The notes beneath the pieces were generated by a model. The model had not been told where the DNA came from. It ran no database searches and saw nothing but the letters and a program-made list of their open reading frames with translations. From positions 884,501 to 948,500 of the forward strand of contig CATNEN010000010.1 in assembly GCA_950097015.1 (NCBI GenBank): a stretch of 64,000 nt of DNA. The letters run 5' to 3'. Shown piece after piece: positions 22,231 through 33,943 of the stretch (its first letter is position 1; each line of letters opens with the position of its first letter). The DNA comes from Macrostomum hystrix. Taxonomy: Eukaryota > Platyhelminthes > Macrostomidae. Position numbers and translations under genes: made by a program.

Positions 22231-25200
22231 GACGGGTTCCTTGTGCGGCTCTTGCGGCATCGGCGGCTTCTTGCCTTTTCGCTTTGGCGAGGCGCTCTGT
22301 GGGACGATGGCCACCTGGCTGCCGGTCTCAAAGCTCGTCTTACTGGAGTTCTGCAGAGTGATAGGGGCGTTCGGATAAATGATTTGAAGCAGATGATACT
22401 CAAAAGTTGCAGGTGCTTAGTTAAAAAACTTTAAAGAAAAACATGCCGAATGCTTACAATGTCCTGAACACCGGTGATGCTAACGGAGGAGGAAGCCACA
22501 CTAGAGCGGCTGCGGCGCAGGCAGATAACCTCCCTGAAGTCCGGATTCATGTGGCCGAAGCAAAGGAACACCCAGATGCCCTGTGAGGCGTTGAAGATGA
22601 CGAAGAAGTACTCGATCGGGATGTTGTACCACTGCACCAGGAGAATGCCAAACAGCCAGGCCAGGATCATCAGCGGGATGAGGAAGGCGCACTGGTGTGT
22701 GTGGTTGCGCAGATCGTTCAGGATGTCCTTGCGCTTGATGGCCGGCTCGCTTAAGTTGCAGACCACAATCAGGCAGACGAGCAGCGAGAGGCAGCCGAAT
22801 GCCACCAGCGGACCCAGGAAGGACCAGATGTAGATGCCGGTGATCCAACAATAGGGGCCACCGTACACGCTGCTGTTGATGCCTCCAACAACTCCTACGA
22901 TGAGCACGGGAATGAGCCAGGCCACGGGCAGCCACCACTTTAGTTTCCCCCTGATGATGCCCTTCGTGACTGCATAGAAGACCCAGAGGGATTCGATGAA
23001 CAGCATGGCAAAGCTGGCCACGAAGAACAGGTGCATGATAATGGCGATCGCCTTACAGAAGTCTGCATTGTCTCGCGCCAGATGAGTGAACAGGAAGGCA
23101 AACTGGGCCACAAACAGGGCACCAGCCAAGTTCAGGTGAATGACGTACCGCTCACCGCGTAGCCTCTTGCTGCACGCAATCACTATGATGAAAATGAGCA
23201 GGCAGATAAGCGACAAGATGAGCAAGATGTAGGTCATGATGCTCAGTATTCTGGCGTGGATATTGTCCTCGACAGGCGGCACGGGCTGCATGAGGATGGC
23301 AAAGCTGGTCATGTGATCGCAGCGACAGTTCACCGAGTCTTCATCTTCCGAATCCTTGTAGCAGCCTTCAGTTGACCACAGATTATTGCTGGGGTTCCAG
23401 AAGGCGCAGCGGGTTTCATATTTAAGTACTCCATCCTTTCTTTTCTTGTTGGGGTCCCGCAACGTGAGAGTAAAATTCACTGGTTTAACTGTGATAGGAA
23501 GGCTCAGCCACATAGACACCACGCGGCTGTTAACCGTGAGGTCGATTGAACTATTGGTGACGTTTGAGTAGGTAGTTTCGTTCGTTGCAGTCGATGCAAT
23601 AAGATTTTCAACACCGTCGTAGACAACACAGGCCATCAGAAAGTTGACAGTAGAAGGCATTGACGCTAAGAAGTCCGGGATGTACACCGCATCCTTCGCC
23701 TTGGACCAAGACCTTCGCGTGACGTCATAGTAACCAAGCCTGTTATTGTCTTTGCTTGAGCAGCCAGCCGCGATTTTCTGAGTGCTCCAATGCATCCGGC
23801 CCTCCGTCAGCACAACGGGCGAACAGTCGGTTTTGATGTTTCTCGCCATACGAGTGGCCAAATTCTCGACGGAAGTAAACAGAGCAGCTGGATTTACGGT
23901 GCCGCTTTTCACCAGATTGCGGAAGTCGCCCGCGAAATTCGGGTTTAAAACTGCACTGACTGCCTTGCTGAATTCTCCAATCGTGGACTTCATCGTATCA
24001 TTATCGATCGCATTCGCAACCACCAGGTTTGCGCTAATGCGACTCAAGATGTTAAGTGATGACTGAATGAAGTCCGAGCGCACACCTTTGTCAGTAGCCG
24101 TGTTGTAGATGACGCCGGACGCAGTGTTCGCTTCTGGCTGGCTGGAGAACAACTGGCCGCTTCGGTCTATGAGGACAACATTGTTGAATTTCGGATCCAG
24201 GCACATATTGTTTTCAATCGAGGACAAGCACGAGCTGGCATTGTCAGGCATGCAGGTGGATGACAATCTGATTGTGGAATCCGAGCAGTCACCTGTCAAC
24301 ATTTTTCTATTCTTGTCGGGGTTAAGGCAGTTCAGCGGAGGCTCATTCCAAATGACAAGGTCGCTTGCAACGATCTGAGCCGATGAGCTTCCAATGCTAA
24401 CTGTTGTTCCCGTTGCAACTCGCAAATTGCTAGAATCGAAGCGGGTCGAGGCTCTCACACGGATGCCATTTTGGTAGAGCTCGATGACATCGCTTGTTAC
24501 ACTCAATCCAATGTTCACCCATGTTGAGAACGCAACCTGGTCCTGGCCGCTGGTGCCCTCAATGCGACGCAACCTGCCCATAAAGCTGGCATCAGCCAGG
24601 ACGCGGAAGCCACTAGTTCCATCCTTGACGATCTTAACCACAACGCCTTGCGCTGCACCGTAACCAGTGTTCATTATTTCCACTTCAGTGTCCACACTTA
24701 GTGTGTTGACCTTCAGCCAGAAGGACAATGCGACACCTTTTTCACAACCGGCCGTCGTGAAGAAGCAGGCATCGGAGCCGATGTCAACAGCTTCCTGCTG
24801 ATTGAATAGTCTGCTACTGTTTGGCTTGCCCGCATAGTTCACTTGTCCAGGGGAGATGAGTGAAACGTACGTAGTCTGCTGAGTATAGCAGTTGGCAGGG
24901 CCAACAGTGGCGTCAAGAGTTCCAGTGGATCCCAATAGCTGGTACATAAACATCACGTCACTGAAGCAGGCTGTAAACGCGTTTGTGATGTTATTGTTAA
25001 CTTTTCCGAGGTGGCCCTCGCTGTAGGTTGAATTATCGTTTAACTCTGACCAGCAAGTGCTGTTTGCGCCAGCACGACTTGAGATTGTCTCTTCGTCTAC
25101 CTTGACCGCAATTGAGGCCTCGCTGTACCAGCGCACCTGGAGCTGAATCCAGTCGGAGTAGTTGAAGGGCACCATGGCCTCACAAGTCTTGTTGAAACTG

Positions 25201-28200
25201 CGGACCGTTGTAAACAAATAGCCGTCACTGGTGACAGAGATTGCCGTTCCCATGTGTCCAGGGTTCTGGCCACCTGTGCTCAGGATAAACTGCCTTCCAG
25301 GCGATGTGGGCATCTTTGGCTTAAAGTTCACAGTCAGAATGAAAGCTTTACAGGGCGCTGTGTTTTGCAGACAAGAGTCCTGCAGGTTGCCAAGGGAGAT
25401 GTACGAGCCACCTGAGCCTGCGGTACACATCGCTCCATTTTCCATGTCGAACTTGTCTGCGCTGTACTGCACATTGACACCCAGCAGTGTGCGCGGCTGC
25501 AGCTTGTTCCACAGGCCAGAGACAGTCCAATATTCATCTGATAATCCCATTAAATCGTACTGATTTGACTGCACACCCAGCATCTGATTCATCTGGTTCT
25601 TCAGCAGGTTGGCGCCGTACCAGCCGCTGACGACGTAGGCAAGAAACGCTTCAGATGAACTGGCCGCTGAGCTCCTGAGGCCCAGCTTTAGTGCTCCTGG
25701 TGCAGTGTTTGCAGCGGTCATATTATCCGCCACAAAAGTCAAAATGCTGCTGACATTCGTTCCATTCAAGAAGATAGTTGGAAAGAAATTGTTTTTGCTG
25801 AGCATCAGGCCCAAGTTGAGCCAGCGGCCAAAGCGAACTTTAACCACCGACTGTGTGACCATCTTATATCCGTTGCCAGCACGCCTGACCCACGCGATGA
25901 GGGTTCTGTCGCTAGCAATGCTCAGACCAAAGCCTTCCGTGGCAGTGTTCTCGTTACCCAGTGACAGCACAGGCAAAACTGTGTCATTGGCCTTGCTGAG
26001 CACTTGGATCCATGTGCTAAACAGAACTTGGAACGCGCAGCTGCTGAGGTTTCGTGGACACTCACTCGCTGCGTAGGCCTTGATTCCAATTTCACCGTTT
26101 GTGTTGATTTGTGCGTATTCCGACTGACTGCTGATTGATCCCATGGGTCCGATCGGCACTTTGTACAGCGACGCCTGCTTCATCAGAAGGAAATCTGTGT
26201 CGATTATGTCTTGTCCGAACACGACCAGGTCAGCTCTAGCGTAGTACCTGTTGTTGACGCTCCCAATAGATCTAGAGAATTCCTCCGGAGACATCCACCT
26301 ATTGTAAAAGACGACGTCACTGTAGGAGAAATTTCCCATCACCCACTCCGAGTTGGATCTCCATGTGCTATTCTGATCGTCATCGAACCTGCCAACGACG
26401 GCCCGAGTGTGCTTATCGTAAGCCTTATAGCTAACATCTGGATGCAGGTTCTTGATGCCGTAGTCAGTGCCGTTGAGGAACAGGCGCATTCCCTCCTGCT
26501 CGCGCCACGTGAAACCAATATTGAACCATTCATTTAAGTTGTATCTATTGCTGTCAATTACGATTGCCCAATCATTCCTGTCGGTTGACAGCGAAGCTCC
26601 AAGCAGATTTCCAGTGGTGAACAGGCTGATGCCTCGCGAATCCAACGTGGACGATCGCGCATCACCGAGATCTCCAGAACAGAAGAAGAACTGCTTCTTG
26701 ATGGGGTCAACCGACTTGACGTTAATCCACATGTGCATTGACAGGCCGCTAATTTGACACTCGCGCTGGAAGGGGTCCGTAATACACTTTCCGTACCACA
26801 TTATGCTCTTTTCTGTGGGAGTCTTTGAGAACTCATTCCCCAGAAAGATTTGACCGAACCAGTTGCTATCCAGCCTTGTGGCCGCCGACTTATTGTGGCG
26901 GTCCGGCTCGCTCTTAAGAGCGCTGCCCGATGCGAAATAGCGGAACTGTGATTTCAGGTTGTAATTTCTGGTGTCACTCAGTGCAAGGCCGTCGGCTAGC
27001 ACGAATTCATCGGTTGTCCAGTAGAATGTCGATTCTCGGATGTACCTGAGTTGGTCGCGGGTATAGCCCAAGAATCGATGCGCCTCGAAATCTTCCAGCG
27101 GCCGGTACCAGACGGTGAAGTCGTTCAGCATGAAACCGACAGGAGCATTGCCAGAGCCGATTGTTACCATTCCTAGGTATGAGTCAAGCGGGCTGCCAGA
27201 GTCTGCAGATGTGCTGCCTATGTTGATACCGTTCACGTAGCCGGTCAGGGTCGGGACTGTTCCACGCCAGTCATAAATGAAGCCAACGTTTGTCCACTTT
27301 TGGAACTTGAATTTTGTGTCGATGTATCTAGCGCCAGCCTGCACCCGCAGCGTCACGTCCCCGCCGCTGCCGTTGCAAACAGCCAATGAGAAAACGTTGA
27401 AGCGTAGCACTTCCACAAAGTTCACTGGCAGCTGCCGGAAAGCGGCAATCCAGAGAGACATCGAGATGCCACCGTTAGTGCAGCTGTTATTGTTTCCCAG
27501 ACAGACTGAATGGAAGCCGTTAATAGTGAACTTGGCGGGAGAGTTGACAAATCTGAAGGCGGCAAAGCCAGTGCCATTGCGGCTCAGCTCCTCTGTCACA
27601 GTGATGTTGTTGTTGGCGACGGAAACGTTTCCCTGGGCGTCGTAGCCTCTCAAATAGTAGTCAGCCATTTTGTAGTAGGGGTTCGGCTCCGACGCATCGA
27701 GTCGGGCCTCCCTAAGAATGCTCGAGTAGGCGAAGCTGGGCGTCGGCGGCGTTGTCGGCACGGGAGTTGTAACTGGGGCCTGGTACTTGATCAGCTTGTA
27801 CACTGATCGATGGACGGTTTGAAGAGGGGTTTTAGGAGTGTGACTCTCGATTGGTCCCCTAACACTGTGTGAGCCCAGAGTTTATTAAATTTATTTATAT
27901 AATATATAATATAATATATATATATATATATAATTATACAATTATATAATAAATTTTTTTTTTAATTTTGCAGATGGAAATTATAAATCAATGTAACTTT
28001 TAACTTTTAGAAGGCAATGCTGCTCACCCAGAGCTCCAGTCAATAGGATGAGGTTCTCCTGCTGAATCGGCCAGAACCACAGTGCAGGGTGGATGATGTT
28101 GGCCTTTAGATAGCTCCTGGTGCCGGAGGTGGCCAGCTCACAGCCCATGGTGATATCAGTGGCAGCGGGGCCTTGCGCATTCGGCTCAGTGTAGGTATTC

Positions 28201-31123
28201 GCGTAGAAGAAGGTCCTGACGTCGCTGTCGATGTAGATCTGAAATGTTATTGAAAAGCTTCATATTGTAGACAGTCCAGCAGATTCAGTGCAAGTTATTC
28301 ACATCGAGTAATCTCGAATTCAATGCCTCTTGCTTTCTAGCGTATTTTTTACGAGCGTAAAATGTACTTTTTTCAATACGAAGCCAAGCCACCACCCTCA
28401 CCTGGATGATGCCGGTTGACCTCTCCCACGTGAAGCCGAGCAGGCGCCACTTTCCGACCTTCATCTCGAAGCCATCGATGCTGGCAATCCAGCGGCCTTT
28501 GGCACCGACCACCAACACAGTCAGCTTGCCCAGCTCCACGTAGAACTGGAAACCTTGGCCGTTGGGTTTCACTGAAAAACGGTGCAGTGGATAGTCCGCG
28601 CGTTAAAATGTTGTAAGATGCTTCCGTCACACTTGCTACAGACGAGCACTTGACTAAACCTATCGCGCACCAGACTACATGCCTCAATATGTTTGCTATT
28701 GAGTCTAAAATGGTTAGAAGCTACATAAACACTCACAAAAGCAAAGTATTAACTGCCCACAACAGGCACTTACGCGTGGACAGCAGGACCTCCTTGATGA
28801 ATGTGTCGAAGGTGAAATTGACCCAAACCGACGCGCTCAGGCCGTAGTCACACCTCTCAGGCTCCTGGAGGCACACTTGGCCGTACGGCGCATCGCTAGC
28901 TATTTTTCCCAGCGTGATACAGGTGTCAATGGTGCCGACACTTTTGACAGCCATGCTGTCAGTGGCGTCCAAGCCGGTGTCCAAGTTGACGGCGAAGGAC
29001 AGCTCACCGTTCAGTGCGTTAGTGATGTTGTCTGTCACTTTGAAGTCCTTGACATTTGTTGTCAAGTCCTCATCAGCACATGCTACGCAGCACTTATCGT
29101 CAACACTGGAAGCTGTTGCTGATGAGGAGTTTCCGCACATGTCATTGAAAAACATTCGACGCTTAATTACTTGTTCGCGAACAAACGTGCTGGCCGCTCC
29201 TTGGTCGATAATCTTCTTGTCGCTGGTGAACTGCCAGTAATGATTGCACGTTGCCCAGTAGTTGATGCCTTCAAGGTTTAATTGTAAAAGTGTAAGGCTA
29301 GACTATAGAGAGTGATACATTTCAACGACCGTGCCGAAGAGATAAATGTTAAGTTATCTACGAGTAGTTGAAAACTCACGGTAGCGGTTTTCGACCACTG
29401 GCGGAAACCTCCGCTTCGGAATGTACGGAGTCGTGGTTGGCGGCTCCTGACTAACGGTGGTGGTATCTGCGGAAGAAGTCAATGGAGTGGAAGTCCTTGT
29501 CGTACCTAAACTAGTTGTGCTAGCACCAGGGGTTGTGGTACTCTGTGCCGTTGAGCCGGTAGTCGTGGAAGCTTGAGTACTGTATGTCGTGGACGGCACA
29601 AATGTGGTTGTTTGTGATATTGTTGTTGTGCTTGGTGTTGAGCTTTGAGTTGAGGTTAAAGACTGTGTTTCTGTGCTAAACTCGACTGTGGTTGTGTTAG
29701 GTGTCGTCGTGACTATTGTGGTGTCAATAGTTGTACTAGTGCCTGTCGTAGTTGTCGTTATTGTTGTTAGCGTGCCGTATTCTGTTGTTCTTGGCGAAGT
29801 GGTTGTAGTCGGTGTCGCTGTTGTTGTTGTGGGTGTTGTGGTTGTGGTGGTGGGTGTTGTGGTTGTGGTGGTGGGTGTTGTGGTTGTAGTGGTGGGTGTT
29901 GTGGTTGTAGTGGTGGGTGTTGTGGTTGTGGTTGTGGTTGTAGTGGTCGTTGACGTCGTTGTTGTTTCTGCAATGAGAGAACGGGTAAAGGATATCTTTC
30001 GTTCCGGTTCCGATTTGTCATTGAGATTAGTGTGCAAAAAAGTGAAAACTTATACAAACCGTCAGGTAGCTTTCTTAGTTTCGCTTAATTAAGCATGCAC
30101 TTGAGAATATAAGCGTACGGTAAATGGCTCCACATACTGATAATTCTCCACCATACGAATATAAGGTGCATTAGAGAAAAGAACATCGCAAAGGGGAAAG
30201 GAATCGCATTGCTAGGTAACATGGACAGCGCAATAAGATGCTATGGACAGCACGCGCGTTGCAGGCGGTTTGGTGGTCAGGAGCTGGGCTCTGCGGCTGG
30301 TTGATCAGCCGGACCATCGTCACAGCGGCAGGCAGCCTGCAATTTCGAAAGCAATTTCTGAAACTGAATCACTTTCTAATTCTCAAAGAGAGCCAGATGC
30401 TCGTAAACACAATCCTGTATGTGGCTAGAACAGCCACAAGCAAGAATGAGAAGAGTACACTAAAGTAATAAGTGGCAACAGGATGCAGATTACTCTATCA
30501 CGTACGTACGCAGCTCCATTCAGGGCCAACCCCCGGGCCAAGCTGACCTGCTAACATCTTTCTCCGCCTTCGTCAGCTTTAGTATTCATAATTTAATTAA
30601 CGGAGCCTGGAGCTTGTAGCCCAGTGGTTAGAGATTCGGACTACTGAACGAGAGGTCCGTCGTTCGAATCTCTGCAGAGCTGATCTCTGAGTGCTTCGGC
30701 TCACCCAGTTGTAGAATGTGTATTTATTGAATATTAAATGAATTCTGAAAAGCTGCTCGCGGCCTATGGAAGTGCGGAGCAATAGCTGCGGCTGTGCCAC
30801 TGACTGCACACCTCACCTAACTGGGTAAGGTGTGATTTTAGCCTTTCTTAAGCTTTGTATAATTTGACAGATAAAAAGGAACCCTATAGAAATAAACTCA
30901 ATCGATATAGAGGCCTAAGATCCGCAAGTCTATTTGATTGTTGTCAGGCAGGCATGCAATCACTTATTCGAGCTGTCTGAAACTTACCCTCTCCGGGCGG
31001 GCCGCTAGCAGCGCCTCGCGAAGCGGAGGGGCCACCCGGCGGCTCTGGCGGTCTTGGTCCCGGCGGACTGCGAGCTGTCCCGCTGCCGCCCCTCCGCTGT
31101 CGGTTCCTAGGGAGGGCGGCTTT
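21994..31123 (-). CDS. Adhesion GPCR with mucin-like region and six LamG-like domains
   Basis: Cell-surface adhesion receptor, exons in transcription order: 30988-31123 (tentative), 29380-29967, 28774-29268, 28402-28571, 28028-28238, 22458-27802 and 21994-22350. Lengths and phases agree. The signal-peptide exon was not found. Order: Gly/Pro-rich exon; about 195 residues of Thr/Ser mucin-like repeats (PTTTTT); one LamG/pentraxin-like domain across three exons. In the 5.3-kb exon follow five more LamG-like domains (ALSFWLKV-, SMHMWINV-type strands), a GAIN region and a GPS site (CRCDHMTSFAIL, predicted cleavage M/T). Seven membrane helices follow (about 23270-22500). The last exon is a cytoplasmic tail with polyQ, ending GTVE. 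Ligand and G protein are unknown. The 28028-28238 exon has Cys and TYTEPN motifs but no ORF-scale homology I recognise. Confidence 0.85.
27880..27965. repeat. AT dinucleotide-rich tract in aGPCR intron
   Basis: About 60 bp of alternating A and T plus T-runs, within the intron 27803-28027. Confidence 0.85.
29815..29965 (-). repeat. Coding 18-bp repeat (PTTTTT)
   Basis: Tandem six-codon repeats in the mucin-like exon of the adhesion GPCR, on the minus strand. They keep frame and code for Thr with one Pro per unit, an O-glycosylation-type stalk that is likely to vary in length. Confidence 0.85.
30600..30840 (+). mobile_element. tRNA-derived SINE-like element
   Basis: Starting near 30605 there is an A box (TAGCCCAGTGGTTAGAG) and, 35-40 nt on, a B box (GTCCGTCGTTCGAATCTC). 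The intervening arm does not close into a regular anticodon stem. A non-tRNA body of about 150 bp follows. This fits a tRNA-headed SINE, not a working tRNA gene. The element sits upstream of the Thr-rich exon, in a long aGPCR intron if the join to the 30988-31123 exon is right. Confidence 0.5.
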
Positions 31124-32239
31124 CTGGCAGGCGGTTAAATGCTGCGCGCCTTTGTTTTGCAGCAGCCACCCCAGTCTCCCCACCCGCTCTGCTTGCTGGG
31201 TAGCGACGAGATGGAGCGACAGAAATTTCTGGGAGAACTTGAGCCTACCATTTCATATGCGTTGCCATGGCAACAATTTGCAGGCGCCTACCCAGGAGAA
31301 GAGATTCCACCGCTACTGCTGCCATGGGCTGTACTGCCACCGCTGGGTATCTCTTCCACTGCCTGTACAATGCGATCAATTTGTTTATAGAGTTGCCATA
31401 GGCAACAAGGAAAACAACAGCCCACTGGGCGTACTCTGCTCCCCAGCCTCTTGAGGGACTGGCGCTCTGTTTCCCCACATTCAGCTGCCCACGGCTCTTC
31501 TGATTCTGGAATTTTTATCGATTGATATTTTTTTAGCTCCTGCCCCGGCGCCCGCTATGCCCCAGCCGATTGGGACGATTGCCGCTCCAGCTGCCAGTTC
31601 ACGGGGCCAGCGTAGACAATGGCCCACCCACCCCACACAACTGCGTTGAGCTGCAGCAGCAGCAGCAGCAGCAGGTCCGGAGAGCTTGGCCTAAAAGCTC
31701 CCAATTGTTAGTGGCCGTGCCAACATGCGAGCAGGAAGACGAGAGGCAGCAGCGGCATTGTTCCCCAACCTGCAGGAAGCTGCCTGGCTGGCGCTTCGTG
31801 TGAATTGAAACCGGAGGCCGCAGGAGGCCGTGTTTGCTTCTCATCAGCAAGGCCTCCCAGCCTGGGATCTCTATAGTAAACAATGCCACTGTCAGGCAGG
31901 TGTCAGTGCAGAAGGTGGGGTTTTGCAAGAGATGAAAAATGATGGGCGAGAGAAGAAGATAATTCAGAACAAAAATTTAACCTTGAGAATTGTTCCCAGA
32001 GGCTGACATCTGTCAATGCTGGGAAATTCCCACGCTGGCGCCGCGCCCCAAGCTCAATTCTCACACCGTTGCTCCGAGTTGAGTGACAGTTCAGAAAGTT
32101 TTCTGCAACCAGAGGAAGTAAAGAAAAACATTTGAGAACACAACTCAGAAACCATTTATTTTATCGTCTCTCTAAAAAGCAGTTCGGCCAGGCGAAACAG
32201 GAACACGCAGGCAGGGAATTGATTGGGAAGACGATAAAA

Positions 32240-32785
32240 AGACCAAGTAATGAGAAGGGGCAAATCGGGAAAAGGGGAAAAATTCGAAATGGCGGAAGAA
32301 TTGGGAACAGAAGAAACGAGAAGGGGGAACGAGAAGGAGATAAATGGGAAGGGGAGAAACGGGGAGGGGAGGAATGGAAGGGCAGATATGGGAAGAGTAG
32401 AAATTGGAAGGGAGAATCAGTGAAGGGGAGAAATAGGAAGGGTAAAATCGGGAAAAGGGTAGAAATGTGAAGGGGAAAAATAGGAGGGGAGATGGGACGG
32501 GGAGAAATGGGACGGGGAGAAATGGGACGGGGAGAAATATGACGGGGAGAAATGGGAATTGGAGAAATAGGAAGGGGAGAAATGGGAAGGGGAGAAATGG
32601 GAAGGGGAGAAATGGGACGGGTAGAAATGGGAAGAGGAGAAATAGGAATGGGAGAAATAGGAAGGGGGAGAAATGGGAAGGGGAGAAATGGGAAGGGGAG
32701 AAATGGGACGGGTAGAAATGGGAAGGAGAGAAATGGGACGGGTAGAAATGGGAAGGGCGGAAACAGGAAGGGGAGAAACGGGATG
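32240..32785. repeat. Polypurine 15-bp repeat array
   Basis: More than 500 bp almost without pyrimidines on the plus strand, built from degenerate GGGGAGAAATGGGAA units that become more regular from about 32490 on. Long mirror-like purine tracts of this kind can form triplex (H-) DNA. Confidence 0.93.
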
Positions 32786-33264
32786 TGAGCGACAATAGAA
32801 TACGAATGTGAGGCAGGGATGGTGGATCAACAGAGGCCAGCGGGTGGCCGTGATGGCACCAGAGTCGCTGCCATCGCAGAGTTTTGAGTCCATTTCATTT
32901 ATTACTTTGTTATCTGTGTAACGCAGCCAAAGGCTGATATAGCAATGCGGGCAAACACCAAAAAGCAGCTTTGAAAAGGAAGTAAATTAAGTCGCCAATA
33001 GCGGGAATGCCGAACGTGTGAAAAGCTAGGCTAAATAAGCTACCAAAGAAGCTGATAAAACCAGCAAAAATCAGCGAACAGTGACTCACTCATCCAGTAA
33101 CGCAATGAAAAATACAGCAAAATGTTGACAAGTTATATAAAAAAAATAGGAAAAATAGATTCACATGGTGCGGTCAGGTAGTACAAAATATGCGAGCATG
33201 CAGGTGTGAAATTGTGCGATAATTGCAAATCAGCTCAGCTAATTATACCAAAAATACTCCGCAC

Positions 33265-33460
33265 AGCCGTTACAACTGGAATCAGAGCAATGCGAGTTGG
33301 AGAAAAATATTACTAAATAGATTGATCAGCTACTGGGAAGGTCGCGAGTTCGAATATTTTGTTACAACTGGAATCATAGCAATGCGAGTTGAAGAAAAAT
33401 GTTCCTAAATGGATTGATTGCGACCTACTGGGGAGGTCGCAAATCGAGTCTTTCTGAGAC
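33265..33460 (+). repeat. Diverged tandem duplication with tRNA-like B boxes
   Basis: Two copies of about 95 bp, both containing ACAACTGGAATCA and GCAATGCGAGTT, then GGTCGCGAGTTCGAAT in the first and a decayed GGTCGCAAATCGAGTC in the second. The TTCGAAT core is a Pol III B box, so these are probably SINE pieces. Confidence 0.45.
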
Positions 33461-33943
33461 TTTCAAAAACAGATATAAGCTGGTCATTTCAGCACAAATG
33501 TGCCAAAATTGAAAAGTGAATGACACAGCATGTCAGTCGATGACGCGGGCATGTGATGGCGGTTTTGAAGCGCCTGCGCTTTGGTCGAATCGCAGAGAGA
33601 AATAACACAAAATCTAGAACTTTGCCGCCACAATCAACTTAATGTACAAATTATTGCTTTGAAGCTGTCTGAATGCGAGCCAGTCTACTGGCAGTAGGGC
33701 TATGCGCGAGTAGCAAGGTGAGCGACAATAATTAGCATAGCGGAGTTGAAGCAGAATTGTGCTTGTCTTAACCCCAATTTAATGCTTTGTTTGGAGCTAA
33801 AATCACTTCGAATCAGACTTTTGGAAGACTAGGAACAGTCATTGCTCTCACTTCGTTTATCCAATCTAAAGTCTTCGAAAAGTACAGCCCTAAACTCTAC
33901 TGACAGAAATTGAATTAGGCGAACCATCGAAAGCTGCCGATGT

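Larger units (their letters stand above)
31124..33943. other. Region between aGPCR and ZO-like gene
   Basis: Probably holds the missing 5' exon or exons and promoter of the adhesion GPCR, but none could be identified. It contains the polypurine array and SINE fragments near 33.3-33.45 kb. ORFs in the array are artefacts of its repeat. Confidence 0.5.

Noticed and set aside
30605-30690. Functional tRNA gene
   Set aside because: A and B boxes are present, but the acceptor and anticodon stems do not pair properly and a non-tRNA body follows; a SINE is the better reading.
32132-32893. Repetitive Gly/Arg/Asn and Ser/Pro/His/Phe ORFs
   Set aside because: Translations of the degenerate polypurine array with no other coding evidence.
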